Origin: Oscillibacter sp.
GTDB taxonomy: Bacteria; Bacillota; Clostridia; Oscillospirales; Oscillospiraceae
Direction of reading: 5' to 3'
Assembly: GCA_014799925.1 (NCBI GenBank)
Contig: JAAVHC010000055.1
Location: 1 to 39,763, forward strand
Length of the DNA: 39,763 bases
In this document: positions 6,547-14,138 of the stretch, one piece after another
How positions within the stretch are numbered: position 1 is the first letter of the stretch
How the letters are laid out: every line of letters begins with the position of its first letter
Made by a program: the position numbers and the translations under genes
Notes under the pieces: model-generated
Seen by the model: the letters and a program-made list of their open reading frames with translations, nothing else
The model's database searches: none
What the model was told of the DNA's origin: nothing

Positions 6547-7656
6547 TTATTGATACTTTTTCACAATCGCCATCAATTCGTCCCAATGCGCTTCCATGTC
6601 GCCCACCAGCTTGCACTGGGTCCGGCAGCGGTCCAGATTCTGCTTTTCCCGGCTGATATGGAAGTAGACGTCGCCCTCCAGATAGTCCGTCAGGAACCGG
6701 ATGCCGCACTCCAGGGTCATGAGCTTCGCGCCCCAGGGCAGATACTCGATTTCTTTTTCCGTCAGCGTGCCCCCCGCGCCCTCCAGGAAAGCCTGGGTAT
6801 AGATTTCAAAGAGGCTGATGTCCAGATTGACCTTGCTGAGGTCCGTTTCATCCTCGGCGCTGTGGTTGGCGCCGAAGCGGATGGAATCGCCGAAATCGTT
6901 GATGGCCAGACCGGGCATGACAGTATCCAGGTCAATGATGCACACGCCCTCGCCGGAGGCGCTGTCCATCAGGACGTTGTTGAGCTTGGTGTCGTTATGG
7001 GTGACCCGCAGGGGCAGCACGCCGTCCCGCAGGGCCTGGAGAGCCACGGAGCAGTCCGCCTCCCGCTCCAGAATGAAGGAGATATCCTTCCGGCACTCCG
7101 CCGCCCGGCCCAGCCGGTCCGCCGCGGCGGCGGCCTTCAGCTTTGCCAGACGGTCCTCGGTGTCGTGGAAGCGGGGGATCGTCTCGTACAGCGTCTGGGC
7201 CGGGTAGTCCTGGAGCAGCCGCTGGAACCGGCCGAAGGCCCGGCCGGAGGCGGCGAACAGCGCCGGCGTCTCCGCCGTCTGATAGCAGACCGTGTCCTCT
7301 ACAAAGGGATACACGCGCCATGCGCCGCCGTCCCGGTCGGCGTAGTAGGGCTGGCCGCTTCTGGGACGGATGACCCGCAGGGCCTCCCGTTCCCTATCTC
7401 CGCCGTGGCTCTCGATCTCCCGGCCCAGGTACTCCGTTACGCCGATGACGTTTTCCATCAGCTGGTCCGGCCGCTTGAAGGCGGCGGGGCTCATGCGCTG
7501 GAGGATGAAGCGCCGGCAGCAGCGGTCCGCCGGCTGGGTGTGTACCACAAAGGTATCGTTGATATGTCCCTGGCCAAAGCGGACGGCGCCTACTACAGGT
7601 TCGCCGAAATCAAAGGCCGCCAGGACCTCGCCGAGATATTCTTCCGCTTTCGTCAT
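6547..7656 (-). CDS. Aminoglycoside-phosphotransferase-fold sugar kinase, NahK-like
   Basis: A 369-residue kinase of the APH fold. The catalytic loop is H220-N-D222-T-K-L-N-N227 and the metal-binding motif is D242-L-D244 (IIDLDTV). Sequence style and length match NahK-type N-acetylhexosamine 1-kinases (about 360 residues), which phosphorylate the anomeric position of GlcNAc/GalNAc with ATP. The ATG at 7656 shares one base with the stop of the nucleotidyltransferase gene (TAATG), so translation is coupled; an earlier ATG at 7671 is possible. The pairing with a sugar-phosphate nucleotidyltransferase suggests salvage of a sugar to a nucleotide sugar. No lacto-N-biose phosphorylase, GalT or GalE gene, as in the bifidobacterial pathway, is in the window, so the substrate is inferred. 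Confidence 0.75.
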   Translation of the reverse strand: MTKAEEYLGEVLAAFDFGEPVVGAVRFGQGHINDTFVVHTQPADRCCRRFILQRMSPAAFKRPDQLMENVIGVTEYLGREIESHGGDREREALRVIRPRSGQPYYADRDGGAWRVYPFVEDTVCYQTAETPALFAASGRAFGRFQRLLQDYPAQTLYETIPRFHDTEDRLAKLKAAAAADRLGRAAECRKDISFILEREADCSVALQALRDGVLPLRVTHNDTKLNNVLMDSASGEGVCIIDLDTVMPGLAINDFGDSIRFGANHSAEDETDLSKVNLDISLFEIYTQAFLEGAGGTLTEKEIEYLPWGAKLMTLECGIRFLTDYLEGDVYFHISREKQNLDRCRTQCKLVGDMEAHWDELMAIVKKYQ

Positions 7657-8582
7657 TATTCCGTCTCCCACAGCCGGTCAGGGTACAGCCCCGCCGCCGT
7701 CTTCTCCGCGATAGCCGCCGCCACCCCGGGCTTATCCTCCCGGTAGGTAACGCCGTACCACTTGTCCGTACTCCGCAGGACCTTTACCCGCGCCCTGCCC
7801 TCGTCGATGAGCCAGCTGACCACGGTGGGCAGGAAGTACTCCGCCCTGGCGGGGTTTTCCGACAGAGCCTTGTCCAGGAACCGGGGGAACCGGGCCCACG
7901 CTTCCTCCAGGAAGCTGCGGTTGAAGCCCCACATATTCATGGACACGATGGTGTCCCCGGGCAGTTCCGTCCAGGTCTGGCCGTCATCCTCGGTGAACCG
8001 GGGAGGCTCGCCCTTTTCGATCCTGGTGCGTTCAGTGACCTGGGTCAGGAAGTGATCCTCCGTCTCCTCGCACACGCCCCGGGCCACGGAGCCGTTCTCC
8101 GTCACCGTGTTCTTCAGCAGGTAGCCCACCATGGCGTACTCGTACACGTCTCCGTCCGGGTGGCTGCTGAGGTAGTCGTAGATTTCCCGGAAAGCCTCTG
8201 GCCCGTAGTAGTCGTCGGCGTTGATGACGGCAAAGGGACCATCCACCACGTTCCGGGCGGCCAGGGCCGCCTGGGCGGTGCCCCAGGGCTTGGTCCGCTC
8301 AGGGGGGACCGCGTAGCCCTCCGGCAGGTCCTCCTTCTGCTGGAAGACGTACCGCACGTTCATGGATTTCGCCACCCGGCTGCCCACCAGGGCCTTGAAA
8401 TCCGCCTCGATCTCCGGCTTGATGACGAAGATCACCGTCTCGAACCCCGCCCGGCGGGCGTCATAGATGGAATAGTCGATGATCATCTGCTGGTGCTCGC
8501 CCACGGGGTCCAGCTGCTTGAGCCCGCCGTAGCGGCTGCCCATGCCCGCTGCCATGATAATCAGTACGGGTTTCCTGTTCAT
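7656..8582 (-). CDS. Sugar-phosphate nucleotidyltransferase
   Basis: A 308-residue NTP-transferase-fold enzyme. The nucleotide-binding signature is AAGMGSRYGGLKQL (residues 11-24, with the conserved Arg17 and Lys22), and the metal-binding acidic motif is NADDYYG (121-127). These enzymes join a sugar 1-phosphate to an NTP, releasing pyrophosphate, in the cytoplasm. The ATG has a GAGAGGA site. The downstream kinase gene starts on its stop codon, so kinase and transferase probably act in sequence: sugar to sugar 1-phosphate to NDP-sugar. UDP-GlcNAc or UDP-hexose is the natural guess but is not shown by the sequence. A promoter for this pair lies at 8643-8671, separate from the AraC gene. Confidence 0.8.
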   Translation of the reverse strand: MNRKPVLIIMAAGMGSRYGGLKQLDPVGEHQQMIIDYSIYDARRAGFETVIFVIKPEIEADFKALVGSRVAKSMNVRYVFQQKEDLPEGYAVPPERTKPWGTAQAALAARNVVDGPFAVINADDYYGPEAFREIYDYLSSHPDGDVYEYAMVGYLLKNTVTENGSVARGVCEETEDHFLTQVTERTRIEKGEPPRFTEDDGQTWTELPGDTIVSMNMWGFNRSFLEEAWARFPRFLDKALSENPARAEYFLPTVVSWLIDEGRARVKVLRSTDKWYGVTYREDKPGVAAAIAEKTAAGLYPDRLWETE

Positions 8583-8642
8583 ATTGCAGTTCCTCTCTCC
8601 ATATGTATGCCGGGGCTGTCCGGCGCGTATCCGCGTACCTTT

Positions 8643-8671
8643 ATTGTAGCCGGGGAAGCCCCAAATGGAAA
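8643..8671 (-). promoter_or_regulatory. Candidate promoter of the nucleotidyltransferase-kinase operon
   Basis: On the minus strand, a -35 box TTTCCA (8671-8666) and a -10 box TACAAT (8648-8643) have a 17-nt spacer. The spacer carries the short palindrome GGGGCTTCCCC (8652-8662), a possible regulator site. Confidence 0.45.
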
Positions 8672-8680
8672 TAGACGATT

Positions 8681-9589
8681 TTATGCATTGTTTGCACGAT
8701 CGTCCGGATATACGCCGCCGGACTCTGAGAGCATCTTCACGCTGCGGGCGTATTCGCTGGGGGACATACCGGTCATCTGCCGAAAGCGGCGGGAGAAATA
8801 GTGGATGGACTGGAACCCCAGCCGGGCGGCAATCTGGGTGAAGTTCAGCCGCCCCTCCCGGATCATCCGCCGTGCGGCCTGGATCTTCATCCCGGCGAAA
8901 TATTCCATCACGCCGCCGCCGGTGTGGGTGTGAAACAGCTTTTGCAGCTGGCTGCGGCCTACCAGATTATCCTGGCAGACCTGCTTCAGGGTCAGCTGAC
9001 AGTCCAGCCGGGCGGCCAGATAGTCCATGACCTGCTCCAGCGTGCCGGAATTTTCTCTGGGCCGCGTTTCCTGCCTGACCGCCCCGGCGTCCCGGCGGAG
9101 CAGCCGGATCAGCAGCTCCTCCAGGGCGGCGGTCAGCAGCTGCTCCCCGCCGAAGGGGGCCGCCTCGCGCCGTTCCAGTCCAGGGGCGTCGGGATTGTTC
9201 AGCGGCGTGGAGAAGGCGGCCGCGCTCTCCGCCACGATCCGGGCCAGCAGCGCCCGCTCCCCCTCGCCCGCTTCGGCCACCAGTCCCTGAAAGGAGGCCA
9301 TCTCCGGGCTGTCACACCGGAAGCTCACCACCACCAGGTCCGGCGCCACGCCCACGGCGGAGAGCGCGTGAAACTCTCCGGGGGCGTGAAAAATCAGCCT
9401 GCCCCGGCGCAGGCGGCAGGTCCGCTCCCCGGCGGTCACCTGTACCTCGCCCCTGTCCACGTACAGCAGCTCCCAGAAGTCGTGGCGTTCGCCGGGAAAG
9501 GCGTAGCTGCCGGTGAATTCAAAATAATGTACGGTATAAAGCTCCTGCACCCGCAGCGGCCTGCGGGGAACCAGCGGACGGTATTCCAT
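8681..9589 (-). CDS. AraC-family regulator with N-terminal cupin domain
   Basis: A 302-residue regulator. The N-terminal ~160 residues look like an AraC-type cupin sensor (RHDFWELLYVDRGEVQVTAG, LIFHAPGEFHAL). The C-terminal ~100 residues are the double helix-turn-helix, ending with the family signature FTQIAARLGFQSIHYFSRRF, then MTGMSPSEYAR. The ATG has a GGGGAGG site. It is divergent from the PocR-type AraC gene and upstream of the nucleotidyltransferase-kinase pair, so it probably senses a sugar and controls one or both neighbouring units. Whether it activates or represses cannot be told. Confidence 0.88.
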   Translation of the reverse strand: MEYRPLVPRRPLRVQELYTVHYFEFTGSYAFPGERHDFWELLYVDRGEVQVTAGERTCRLRRGRLIFHAPGEFHALSAVGVAPDLVVVSFRCDSPEMASFQGLVAEAGEGERALLARIVAESAAAFSTPLNNPDAPGLERREAAPFGGEQLLTAALEELLIRLLRRDAGAVRQETRPRENSGTLEQVMDYLAARLDCQLTLKQVCQDNLVGRSQLQKLFHTHTGGGVMEYFAGMKIQAARRMIREGRLNFTQIAARLGFQSIHYFSRRFRQMTGMSPSEYARSVKMLSESGGVYPDDRANNA

Positions 9590-9618
9590 GGCGCGCCTCC
9601 CCGGAAACGGATGTCTTT

Positions 9619-9647
9619 ATTATAATGAGCGGGAGAGGAAAACGCAA
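9619..9647 (-). promoter_or_regulatory. Promoter of the cupin AraC gene
   Basis: On the minus strand, a -35 box TTGCGT (9647-9642) and a perfect -10 box TATAAT (9624-9619) have a 17-nt spacer. Transcription would start about 22 nt before the ATG. Confidence 0.65.
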
Positions 9648-9682
9648 CTTTAAAAAATTTTATCCTGTTTTTCGCATTATCG

Positions 9683-9711
9683 TTCCCAATCCGCGGCTTA
9701 TGTGCTATACT
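9683..9711 (+). promoter_or_regulatory. Promoter of the PocR-type AraC gene
   Basis: A -35 box TTCCCA (9683-9688) and an extended -10 TGCTATACT (-10 box 9706-9711) have a 17-nt spacer. Two adjacent perfect palindromes follow within 14 nt. Confidence 0.55.
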
Positions 9712-9724
9712 GTCCAAAAGACAT

Positions 9725-9766
9725 GGAAAACGGGGTACCCCGTTTTCCGTCCCTGTACAGGGACGG
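9725..9766 (+). promoter_or_regulatory. Two overlapping perfect palindromes in the regulator leader
   Basis: A perfect 24-bp palindrome (9725-9748; half GGAAAACGGGGT) overlaps by two bases a perfect 20-bp palindrome (9747-9766; half CCGTCCCTGT). They lie between the -10 box and the ribosome-binding site (GGGAGGG, 9776-9782). They could be operators, or stem-loops in the mRNA leader. Confidence 0.6.
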
Positions 9767-9787
9767 AAATGGATTGGGAGGGATCGG

Positions 9788-10633
9788 ATGAATATCCTCT
9801 TTGACCAGGAGCAGCTGCTCAGCCTGCTGACCAGCTTATACGTTTTCACCGGCATGGCGGCCAACATCCTGGACCCGCAGGGCCGGGACATCAACCTGTT
9901 TGAGGGCCACCCGCCCTTTTGCAAGGCAATCAACGACCTTCCGGAGGGCCACCGGCGATGCGTGGACTGTGACGCCTGGAAGGTGAAAAGCTATGCCGCG
10001 GACAGCGGCTTTCAGTTCTATCGCTGCCACGCCGGGATCTGCGAGGCGGTCATGCCGCTGTATGACAAGAACCACCCGCTGGCCTATCTGGTCTTCGGCT
10101 GCTTTCTGGACGACTCCCCCATGGAGGAGCAGTGGGAACACACCCGGACCCTGCTGGACTGGTATCCCGGCGGACCGGAGGCGCTGAAGGACGCGTTCTT
10201 CCAGTTCCGGCAGTATTCCGCCCTGGAGCTGAAGGCGTATTCGGAGCTTCTGGAGGCCCTGGCCGCCTACATCCAGCTCAAGGGGATGATCCTGGCCACA
10301 GAGCGGACGGATCTGCAAAAGCTGGAAATCTATCTGGAGCAGCACTATATGGAGAAGCTGTCCCTGGAGAGCGTCGCCGAGGCGCTGCACGTGGGACGGA
10401 CCAAGCTGTGCCGTCTGGCCAAGGAGCTTTCCGGCGGGCAGACCCTGTCCCATCTGATCGCGCAGCGGCGCATCGAGGCCGCCAAGACGCTCCTGCTGCG
10501 GAACGATATGCCCATCTCCGCGGTGGCGGAGGCGGTGGGCATCAGCGACTATAACTACTTTTCCAGAATTTTTCGCTCCATTACCGGCATGACTCCCAGA
10601 GATTTTCGAAAAAAATGGCGGCATAGCGCGTAA
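9788..10633 (+). CDS. AraC-family regulator with N-terminal PocR sensor domain
   Basis: A 281-residue regulator. Residues about 5-165 form a PocR-type ligand domain, with the expected cysteines C45, C58, C61, C80 and C85 (HRRCVDCDAWK and YRCHAGICEAVMPL). Residues about 180-280 are the AraC double HTH (SAVAEAVGISDYNYFSRIF, then TGMTPRDFRKKW). PocR domains bind small molecules such as diols or sugars. The ATG has a GGGAGGG site. It precedes the importer operon by about 210 nt on the same strand and is the natural candidate for its regulator; the operon's promoter carries a separate inverted repeat. Confidence 0.88.
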   Translation: MNILFDQEQLLSLLTSLYVFTGMAANILDPQGRDINLFEGHPPFCKAINDLPEGHRRCVDCDAWKVKSYAADSGFQFYRCHAGICEAVMPLYDKNHPLAYLVFGCFLDDSPMEEQWEHTRTLLDWYPGGPEALKDAFFQFRQYSALELKAYSELLEALAAYIQLKGMILATERTDLQKLEIYLEQHYMEKLSLESVAEALHVGRTKLCRLAKELSGGQTLSHLIAQRRIEAAKTLLLRNDMPISAVAEAVGISDYNYFSRIFRSITGMTPRDFRKKWRHSA

Positions 10634-10675
10634 ATATTTGTCTATATTGACGGATTTCCCCCTCCGTTTTTCTGC

Positions 10676-10717
10676 AAATCGTACAATTTTTCTTGATGCG
10701 TACGATTTTGCTATATT
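10676..10717 (+). promoter_or_regulatory. Promoter and inverted-repeat operator of the first importer operon
   Basis: A candidate -35 box TTCTTG (10690-10695) and -10 box TATATT (10712-10717) have a 16-nt spacer. A perfect 9-bp inverted repeat, AAATCGTAC (10676-10684) and GTACGATTT (10700-10708), straddles the -35 box with 15 nt between arms. It is the likely binding site for a local regulator. Confidence 0.5.
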
Positions 10718-10842
10718 CAGAACGCAGAAGCCTATTTTTCTGAAAGGGAACCGGATACAATAAAACCCAGAATTGTGCGCCGCGTATGTACGGACCGGAA
10801 AGGCGCGCTGTTCGGCTAATGATGAAGGAGGATTACTGAAAC

Positions 10843-12135
10843 ATGAAGAAAGCTCTTGCACTGCTGCTGGCTCTGGTGATGACGCTGGCTCTGGCCGCCT
10901 GCGGCGGGAACAACGACACCCCCGCTCCCGCCAACAACACCCCCGCAAAGGATGACGCACCCGCCGATCCCGCTCCCTCCGGAGACAAGATCGACATCAA
11001 CGTCATCGCCGCCCAGTACGGCCAGAACACCACCCAGTGGTGGGCCGATTTCCAGAACGAGTTCAACGCCGCCTATGACAACATCAACCTGACCGTGGAG
11101 GTCGTCTCCTGGAACGACATCTACACCGTGGTCAACACCCGCATCTCCGGCCAGCAGGCCCCCGACATCCTGAACATCGACGTGTTCGCCGACTATCAGG
11201 CTGACGGCCTGCTCCTCCCCGCCAAGGATTACGTCTCTGATGAGACCTACGCCAAGATGTATCCCGCCTTCCTGGATCAGTCCGTGGTGGACGGCACCGT
11301 GTGGGCCGTGCCCGATCTGGCCTCCGCCCGCGCCATGTACTACAACGTGGACCTTCTGAACGCCGCCGGCGTGGAAGTGCCCACCACCTGGGACGAGCTG
11401 AAGACCGCCTGCGAGAAGCTGAAGGCCTATGATTCCAGCATCTATCCCTGGGGCATCGACATGACCACCGACGAGGGCCAGGCCGCTTTCGCCTACTACA
11501 TCTGGAACAACGGCGGCGACTTCACCGACGCCTCCGGCAGCTGGACTCTCAACAGCGCCGAGAACGTGGAAGCCATCGAGTACGCCATCGGCCTGGTCAA
11601 GGACGGTCTCACCAACACCGATCCCGCCAACGAGACCCGTTACACCCTCCAGGATCTGTTCGGCGCCGGGAAGCTTGCCATGATGATCGGCCCCAACAGC
11701 ATCCCCACCTATATCAAAGAGGGCGGCAGCAGCATCAACTACGCCTTTGCCGCGATCCCCTCCAACGGCGGCAACGCCTCCGTCTCCGCGGGCGTCATGG
11801 ACCGCTTCATGTGCTTCGACAACAACCACTCCGCCGAGAAGATCGAGGCCATCAAGACCTTCTTTGACTTCTTCTATGACGATGCCCGTTACTCCGACTG
11901 GGTGCTGATGGAGGGCTTCCTGCCCGCCACCTCCGCCGGCGGCGAGATCGTGGCCGCGTCCGATCCCAGCATGGCTCCCTGGGTGGAGATCGTGGGCTCC
12001 TGCAAGTTCTATCCCACTGCCAAGGCTGAGTGGGCCGACGTGAAGCAGGGCGTCATCAACGTGGAGCAGCAGGCTCTGCTGGGCGGCAGCGTTCAGGAGC
12101 TGCTGGACAGCCTCCAGTCCGAGATCGCCGGCTAA
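10843..12135 (+). CDS. Sugar ABC importer, substrate-binding lipoprotein
   Basis: A 430-residue family-1 extracellular solute-binding protein. It has a lipoprotein signal peptide with lipobox LAAC (Cys20), a low-complexity Pro/Ala/Asn linker (about 22-48), then the two-lobe binding domain (DILNIDVFADYQADGLLLP, GVEVPTTWDELKTACEKL, GKLAMMIGPNSIP). Such proteins bind mono- or oligosaccharides outside the cell and hand them to the membrane permease. AAGGAGG lies at 10825-10831. It is first in a three-gene operon with two permeases; a pair of strong hairpins follows it, probably keeping the binding protein more abundant than the permeases. The nearby kinase points to a hexosamine or similar sugar, but that is inference. 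Confidence 0.9.
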   Translation: MKKALALLLALVMTLALAACGGNNDTPAPANNTPAKDDAPADPAPSGDKIDINVIAAQYGQNTTQWWADFQNEFNAAYDNINLTVEVVSWNDIYTVVNTRISGQQAPDILNIDVFADYQADGLLLPAKDYVSDETYAKMYPAFLDQSVVDGTVWAVPDLASARAMYYNVDLLNAAGVEVPTTWDELKTACEKLKAYDSSIYPWGIDMTTDEGQAAFAYYIWNNGGDFTDASGSWTLNSAENVEAIEYAIGLVKDGLTNTDPANETRYTLQDLFGAGKLAMMIGPNSIPTYIKEGGSSINYAFAAIPSNGGNASVSAGVMDRFMCFDNNHSAEKIEAIKTFFDFFYDDARYSDWVLMEGFLPATSAGGEIVAASDPSMAPWVEIVGSCKFYPTAKAEWADVKQGVINVEQQALLGGSVQELLDSLQSEIAG

Positions 12136-12176
12136 GCGGCCGGGAAACAGGGAAATACTGATTCGTTAACGCACAG

Positions 12177-12211
12177 CCGCGGGGCCGGGCCGGAGCGGCC
12201 CGGTCCCGCGG
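12177..12211 (+). other. Intercistronic stem-loop 1 of the first importer operon
   Basis: A 15-bp GC-rich stem (CCGCGGGGCCGGGCC / GGCCCGGTCCCGCGG, one G-U) with a 5-nt loop. No proper T run follows. It sits just after the binding-protein gene, and probably stabilises the upstream mRNA or partly terminates. Confidence 0.7.
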
Positions 12212-12223
12212 ACTTCTTCAATC

Positions 12224-12270
12224 CCGGCCATTTTCAAGGTATGGGAAACCCATGCTTTGAAAATGGCCGG
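12224..12270 (+). other. Intercistronic stem-loop 2 of the first importer operon
   Basis: The arms CCGGCCATTTTCAA (12224-12237) and TTGAAAATGGCCGG (12257-12270) pair perfectly over 14 bp, and an inner ATGGG/CCCAT stem continues the hairpin. Again there is no T run. The permease ribosome-binding site follows at about 12298. Confidence 0.7.
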
Positions 12271-12309
12271 AGAACCAGCGGAAAAGGGAGAAAATAGGGA
12301 GGTGTTCCC

Positions 12310-13194
12310 GTGAACAAAAAGACCCTGCGCAAACTCGAGCCGTATGTCTGGATCGCGCCCAGCGTGATTCTGATGGCGGTGTTTATCCTGGTTCCCATCC
12401 TGTCCGTGTTCCAGCTGTCCATGAGCGACGTGAGCAAGGCGGGCAGGATCAAGGGCTTCAACGGCATTGCCAACTTTACCAAGGTGCTCAAAAGCTCGGC
12501 CTTCGGGCTGGTGCTGAAAAACACCATCGTCTGGACCATTGCCGTGGTGGTGATCTCCACGGTGCTGGGCTTTATTCTGGCGCTGATTCTCAACAACAAT
12601 TTCCGGGGGCGGAAGATCGCCCGGGCCATCGTGGTCTTCCCCTGGGCCACCACGCTGGTCATCCAGGCCAGCGTATGGAACTTTATCATCAACAAGGACT
12701 ACGGTACGCTGAACACCCTGCTGCTGAAGCTGGGGCTGATCAGCGCCCCGGTGAACTGGACCCCCACGCCGGAGGCTTACTTCGCCTGGGAGATCGCCTG
12801 CGGCATCTTCGTTACCATTCCCTTTGTCTGCTTCTGCGTGCTCTCCGGCCTCCAGAGTATTGACACCACCTACTATGAGGCCGCCACGGTGGACGGGGCC
12901 AATTACTGGCAGAAGCTCTTTAAGATCACCCTGCCCCTGGTAAAGTCCTCCCTGACGGTGAGCACGGTGCTGAACATCATCTACGTGTTCAACTCCTTCC
13001 CCATTATCTGGACCATGACCAAGGGCGACCCGGCCAACCATACGGACACCCTGGTCACCTACCTCTACAAGCTGGCCTTCTACAACGGCAGGCAGGGCGA
13101 GGCCGCGGCGGTCTCCGTCATCGGCTTCATCATCCTGCTCATCTGTGCCAGCACGTACATGATCTATACCCTGCGGAAAGGAGATGACGTATGA
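12310..13194 (+). CDS. Sugar ABC importer permease, MalF/UgpA type
   Basis: A 294-residue membrane protein with six predicted helices and the cytoplasmic EAA loop (EAATVDGANYWQKLFKITLP, about 190-209), which docks the ATPase. The start is GTG at 12310 behind a GGAGGT site at 12299-12304; no better ATG fits the N-terminus. It overlaps the next permease gene by ATGA (13191-13194), so the two are translationally coupled and form the heterodimeric channel. No ATPase gene is present in the operon, as in carbohydrate uptake family 1 systems that share one MsmX-type ATPase encoded elsewhere. Confidence 0.92.
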   Translation: MNKKTLRKLEPYVWIAPSVILMAVFILVPILSVFQLSMSDVSKAGRIKGFNGIANFTKVLKSSAFGLVLKNTIVWTIAVVVISTVLGFILALILNNNFRGRKIARAIVVFPWATTLVIQASVWNFIINKDYGTLNTLLLKLGLISAPVNWTPTPEAYFAWEIACGIFVTIPFVCFCVLSGLQSIDTTYYEAATVDGANYWQKLFKITLPLVKSSLTVSTVLNIIYVFNSFPIIWTMTKGDPANHTDTLVTYLYKLAFYNGRQGEAAAVSVIGFIILLICASTYMIYTLRKGDDV

Positions 13195-14060
13195 TGAGCC
13201 AGCCCGCCAACGCTGTGAAAAAGCCGGTCTCCGTGAAGAAAACCATCCTGCGGGTGCTGCTGTACTTTGTGGTGCTCGACGTGTGCATCATCACGCTGTA
13301 TCCCTACTTTGCCATGCTCTGCACCGCGCTGAAGAGCCGGGCGGAGATCTTCTCCGCCAACGGCACCATCCTGCCCGTCACGGCCCTGTGGTCCAACTTC
13401 ATCGACATCTGGAGCCGGGCCCCCATGGCCAAGTACATGCTCAACTCCATCCTGGTTGCCGGCGGCTCCACCCTCATTGCCATGCTCTGCGGCATCCCCG
13501 CCGCCTATGCCCTGGCCCGGATGCGTTTCCGGGGGCAGACCGCTTTCCTGGGCTTCGTCATCGTCTCCCAGATGTTCGCGCCAGTGGTGCTGCTGATCGG
13601 CATCTACAAGGTCATGATGACCATGGGGCTGACGGACAGCATCTGGGGCCTGATCTTTATCAACGCCGCCTTTAACCAGGCCTTTACCATCTGGCTGCTG
13701 CGGGGCACCTTCCTGGGCATCTCCTCCGAGATGGAGCAGGCCGCCACCATCGACGGCTGCACCCGGGTCCAGTCCATGATGCGGGTGCTGCTGCCCGTGG
13801 CCGCGCCGGGCATCGTGACTACGCTGATCTTCATTTTCATCAACGCCTGGAACGAGTACACCGTGGCCCTGTGCCTGATCTCCACCGACACACTCAGGCC
13901 CCTGACGGTGGGCATCAACGTCTTCAACGGCTACAACATAATCGAGTGGCAGTACCTCTTCGCCGCGTCCATCTTCGCGATCATCCCCGTGGTCATCCTG
14001 TTCATGGGCATTGAGAAGAACCTGGTCAGCGGCCTGGCCTCCGGAGGCGTCAAGGGATAA
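13191..14060 (+). CDS. Sugar ABC importer permease, MalG/UgpE type
   Basis: A 289-residue membrane protein, partner of the upstream permease. The EAA loop is at about 183-200 (MEQAATIDGCTRVQSMMRVLLP), and six membrane helices are predicted. The ATG at 13191 overlaps the preceding stop; a second ATG at 13194 is equally possible. AAAGGAG lies about 9 nt upstream. It is the last gene of the importer operon, followed by a strong bidirectional terminator. Confidence 0.92.
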   Translation: MMSQPANAVKKPVSVKKTILRVLLYFVVLDVCIITLYPYFAMLCTALKSRAEIFSANGTILPVTALWSNFIDIWSRAPMAKYMLNSILVAGGSTLIAMLCGIPAAYALARMRFRGQTAFLGFVIVSQMFAPVVLLIGIYKVMMTMGLTDSIWGLIFINAAFNQAFTIWLLRGTFLGISSEMEQAATIDGCTRVQSMMRVLLPVAAPGIVTTLIFIFINAWNEYTVALCLISTDTLRPLTVGINVFNGYNIIEWQYLFAASIFAIIPVVILFMGIEKNLVSGLASGGVKG

Positions 14061-14100
14061 GAATCCGCCGCGCTGAGGAGAGCGATTTCATACATAAAAA

Positions 14101-14138
14101 CCTGCCCCGCCGGATTTATTCCGGCGGGGCGGGTTTTT
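14101..14138. terminator. Bidirectional Rho-independent terminator
   Basis: The arms CCTGCCCCGCCGG and CCGGCGGGGCGGG, with a short ATTTATT loop, are flanked by a T run on the plus strand and an A run (T run on the minus strand). It ends both the importer operon (plus) and the VanY-type gene (minus). Confidence 0.92.
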
